Shown here piece after piece: positions 62,352-64,000 of a stretch of DNA of 64,000 nt; the stretch's first letter is position 1, and each line of letters starts with the position of its first letter. A program made the translations under genes and the position numbers. The DNA comes from CBDCAS01 sp965214015 (lineage in GTDB: Bacteria; Pseudomonadota; Gammaproteobacteria; Coxiellales; Coxiellaceae). The notes under the pieces were generated by a model. That model was not told the DNA's origin, made no database searches, and saw nothing but the letters and a program-made list of their open reading frames with translations. The DNA lies in assembly GCA_965214015.1 (NCBI GenBank), contig CBDCAS010000018.1:62001-126000 (forward strand), given 5' to 3'.

Positions 62352-64000
62352 TGCAACAATCGCCTTCTTTGTTTACCAACAAAATATTTCAGAACATTAT
62401 TAATGCAGTACCTGCTCTAATATTTTGGACAGATACCAACCATATCTATTTAGGTAATAACGTAACTCATGCTAAAGCATTTGGCTTTTCCACACCTGAT
62501 AAAGTCGTTGGAAAATCATTATTAGACAGTTTTAATAAGATAGGTTTTGATCGTAATTTAATTGATAGGATTTATAAAGAACACAATGAAATCATTCAAT
62601 CTAAAAAAGGAAAAGTACTAGAATATACTGAGAAATTGTCTGACCAGAAAGAACGAACTTTTCTTTCCCAGAAAGAACCTTTATTAGATGAAAATAATAA
62701 AGTAATTGGTATTATCGGTGTTTCTGTGGATATTACTGAACTCAAAAAAACACAACAACAGCTTATAGAAGCACAAGAACAATCTAAAAGTATCTTCCAA
62801 AATATTATAGATGCACTCCCAGTAATGTTATTTTGGACAGATAAAAACCATATTATTGTAGGAAACAATTTGCAACATGCAACCGCATTTGGTTTTTCAT
62901 CACCAGAGCAATTAGTAGGCAAACCAATGTCTTATGAATTTGAAAAAGTTGGGTTTGATAAAAATTTAATAGATAAAATATACAAAGACCATAACTATAT
63001 TATCCACTCTAAGAATAAACAAGTTTTTGAATACACAGGTGTGTTAGCAGACAATAAAAAATATACTTATCTCTCTCATAAAGCACCTTTATTAGATAAA
63101 AATAAGGAGATTATCGGTGTTACTGGTATTTCAATGGATATTACCGAATTAAAAGACACTCAAAAACAACTCGAAGTGGAGAGAACAAAAGCCGAAGCAG
63201 CGAACCAAGCTAAATCCGAATTTATTGCCAACATGAGTCATGATCTCAGAACCCCCATGTCAGGTATTTTAGGGGCTTTGGAAAATAGCCATAACATCCT
63301 CAAAACACTACTCCCTCAGCTCATAGACCACTCAGAAATAACAAATACACCTTCTTTTCGCAATGAGTTGATTGAACAATTAAAGATCGTTTCAACCTTT
63401 TCAGGAGGAGGTTATGAATCCAGTCGTGCCTTAATGGATTTGTTCAATAATATTTTGGAAACGCTCCAATTAGAATCGGGTAGAAAGTTACAAGAGAGTC
63501 CAGAGGCTTTTGATCTCAAGGCATTGATACAAAGCGTCATGCAATTGGTCAAATCAATGGCACTTAAAAAAAAGATTCATTGCTCTCTGGAGCTGGAAGA
63601 ATCTGTACCTCATTATCTCACCGGCTTACCTCATCCACTCAGTCGTACCCTATTAAACCTCGTTAATAATGCCTTGAAGTTTACAAAGCAGGGTTCAGTC
63701 ACTGTGCACATTAATGTAGTAGAAGATAAGAAACCCACTGCTTCTGCGCCAGGAGATCCGATAACGTTACAAGTTCGAGTCACTGACACTGGTATAGGAA
63801 TCCCTAAAGATAAGTTTGAGACGATCTTTGAGCCTTTTACGCTTTTGACTCCCTCCTATAGAGGGCTCTATCAAGGGTCTGGTTTAGGTTTATATGCAGT
63901 GAAGTGCTACGTAGAGCAAATGCAAGGCACCATTGATGTTGAGAGTGAACTGGGTAAGGGCAGTTGTTTTACAGTCACCCTGCCCTTAACAGTCGCAGAC
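62351..64000 (+). CDS. PAS-PAS sensor histidine kinase, incomplete at window end
   Basis: An open frame of 550 codons runs to the end of the window. Two similar PAS domains (about 8-135 and 145-270; both have NIIxAxPxxxFWTD and end in DITELK) precede the phosphoacceptor box NMSHDLRTPMSG near residue 294. The ATP-binding domain follows: NLVNNALKFT near 436, DTGIGIPKDKF near 479 and GSGLGLYAV near 510. It appears cytoplasmic, with no membrane helix. A receiver domain may follow beyond the window. The ATG overlaps the NRPS stop by one base (TAATG), so the two are translationally coupled. Confidence 0.85.
   Translation, partial: MQQSPSLFTNKIFQNIINAVPALIFWTDTNHIYLGNNVTHAKAFGFSTPDKVVGKSLLDSFNKIGFDRNLIDRIYKEHNEIIQSKKGKVLEYTEKLSDQKERTFLSQKEPLLDENNKVIGIIGVSVDITELKKTQQQLIEAQEQSKSIFQNIIDALPVMLFWTDKNHIIVGNNLQHATAFGFSSPEQLVGKPMSYEFEKVGFDKNLIDKIYKDHNYIIHSKNKQVFEYTGVLADNKKYTYLSHKAPLLDKNKEIIGVTGISMDITELKDTQKQLEVERTKAEAANQAKSEFIANMSHDLRTPMSGILGALENSHNILKTLLPQLIDHSEITNTPSFRNELIEQLKIVSTFSGGGYESSRALMDLFNNILETLQLESGRKLQESPEAFDLKALIQSVMQLVKSMALKKKIHCSLELEESVPHYLTGLPHPLSRTLLNLVNNALKFTKQGSVTVHINVVEDKKPTASAPGDPITLQVRVTDTGIGIPKDKFETIFEPFTLLTPSYRGLYQGSGLGLYAVKCYVEQMQGTIDVESELGKGSCFTVTLPLTVAD

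Noticed and set aside
62596..62922. Minus-strand 108-codon frame
   Set aside because: It is opposite the PAS domains of the sensor kinase, whose frame is open to the window end and full of conserved motifs.

Overview
The window looks like a low-GC gammaproteobacterium, most plausibly of the Legionellales. This is an inference from the AT-rich coding style, the genomic-island type IV secretion (GI-T4SS / PFGI-1, ICEHin1056-like) gene set, a giant HEAT-repeat protein and a PAS-type sensor kinase; no rRNA or housekeeping marker is present to fix it. About 41 kb (roughly 3.8-46.0 kb) is an integrative conjugative element (ICE) or its decaying core. The remainder is accessory DNA: resistance-type genes and gene relics, insertion sequences, and a nonribosomal peptide synthetase (NRPS) locus.

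Layout. 0.1-3.3 kb: a lincosamide/aminoglycoside-type nucleotidyltransferase, relics of a phage-like gene and of a xenobiotic acetyltransferase, a SAM methyltransferase preceded by a possible 40-residue protein, and a worn BrnT/BrnA toxin-antitoxin pair. 3.8 kb: the 3' half of a tRNA-Lys gene, read as an attachment site, followed by a tyrosine integrase and a small excisionase-like protein. 5.7-17.2 kb: a DNA methyltransferase gene split by an IS630-type element, a decayed partial copy of a giant gene, the intact 1840-residue HEAT-repeat protein itself, RadC, an SSB-like protein, and several strong hairpins between genes. 17.4-44.6 kb: the conjugation module, nearly all on the minus strand: PFL_4669-like (split), a TraI-like protein without its HD residues, a Dsb-like protein, TopB, TraG, PFL_4711 and TraU-like proteins, a second methyltransferase gene broken by the same IS630 element, the VirB4-like ATPase, the pilus and channel genes, TraD and PilL. 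44.6-46.0 kb: a terminator, a striking array of TTGAA motifs at exact 10-bp spacing, and two divergent regulators around a perfect palindrome.

46.0-52.3 kb is a resistance-flavoured patch: a phosphotransferase relic, an internally deleted IS, two tail-to-tail MFS exporters, a FosA-type fosfomycin thiol transferase and a histone-H1-like protein. It is bounded by a second copy of a 1099-bp IS whose first copy lies inside the conjugation module. 52.9-64.0 kb is the biosynthetic locus: an FAD oxidoreductase, a dead adenylation-domain relic, a 2433-residue NRPS with order A(MT)-PCP-C-A-PCP-reductase, and a sensor histidine kinase whose start codon overlaps the NRPS stop and which runs off the window.

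How it fits together. The tRNA fragment is oriented so that the integrated element should extend to the right from 3.8 kb. No second attachment site is visible, so the element may continue past the resistance patch and even past the NRPS locus. The transfer operon lies downstream of a terminator and of a gene resembling phage antiterminators, so antitermination control is a reasonable model. Several lesions (split PFL_4669-like gene, TraI-like protein without HD residues, two broken methyltransferases, no recognised transglycosylase or PFL_4709-like gene) suggest that transfer may be impaired or may depend on functions supplied elsewhere. The most interesting candidate system is the two-module reductive NRPS coupled to a sensor kinase, which could make and sense a small modified dipeptide aldehyde, alcohol or pyrazinone.
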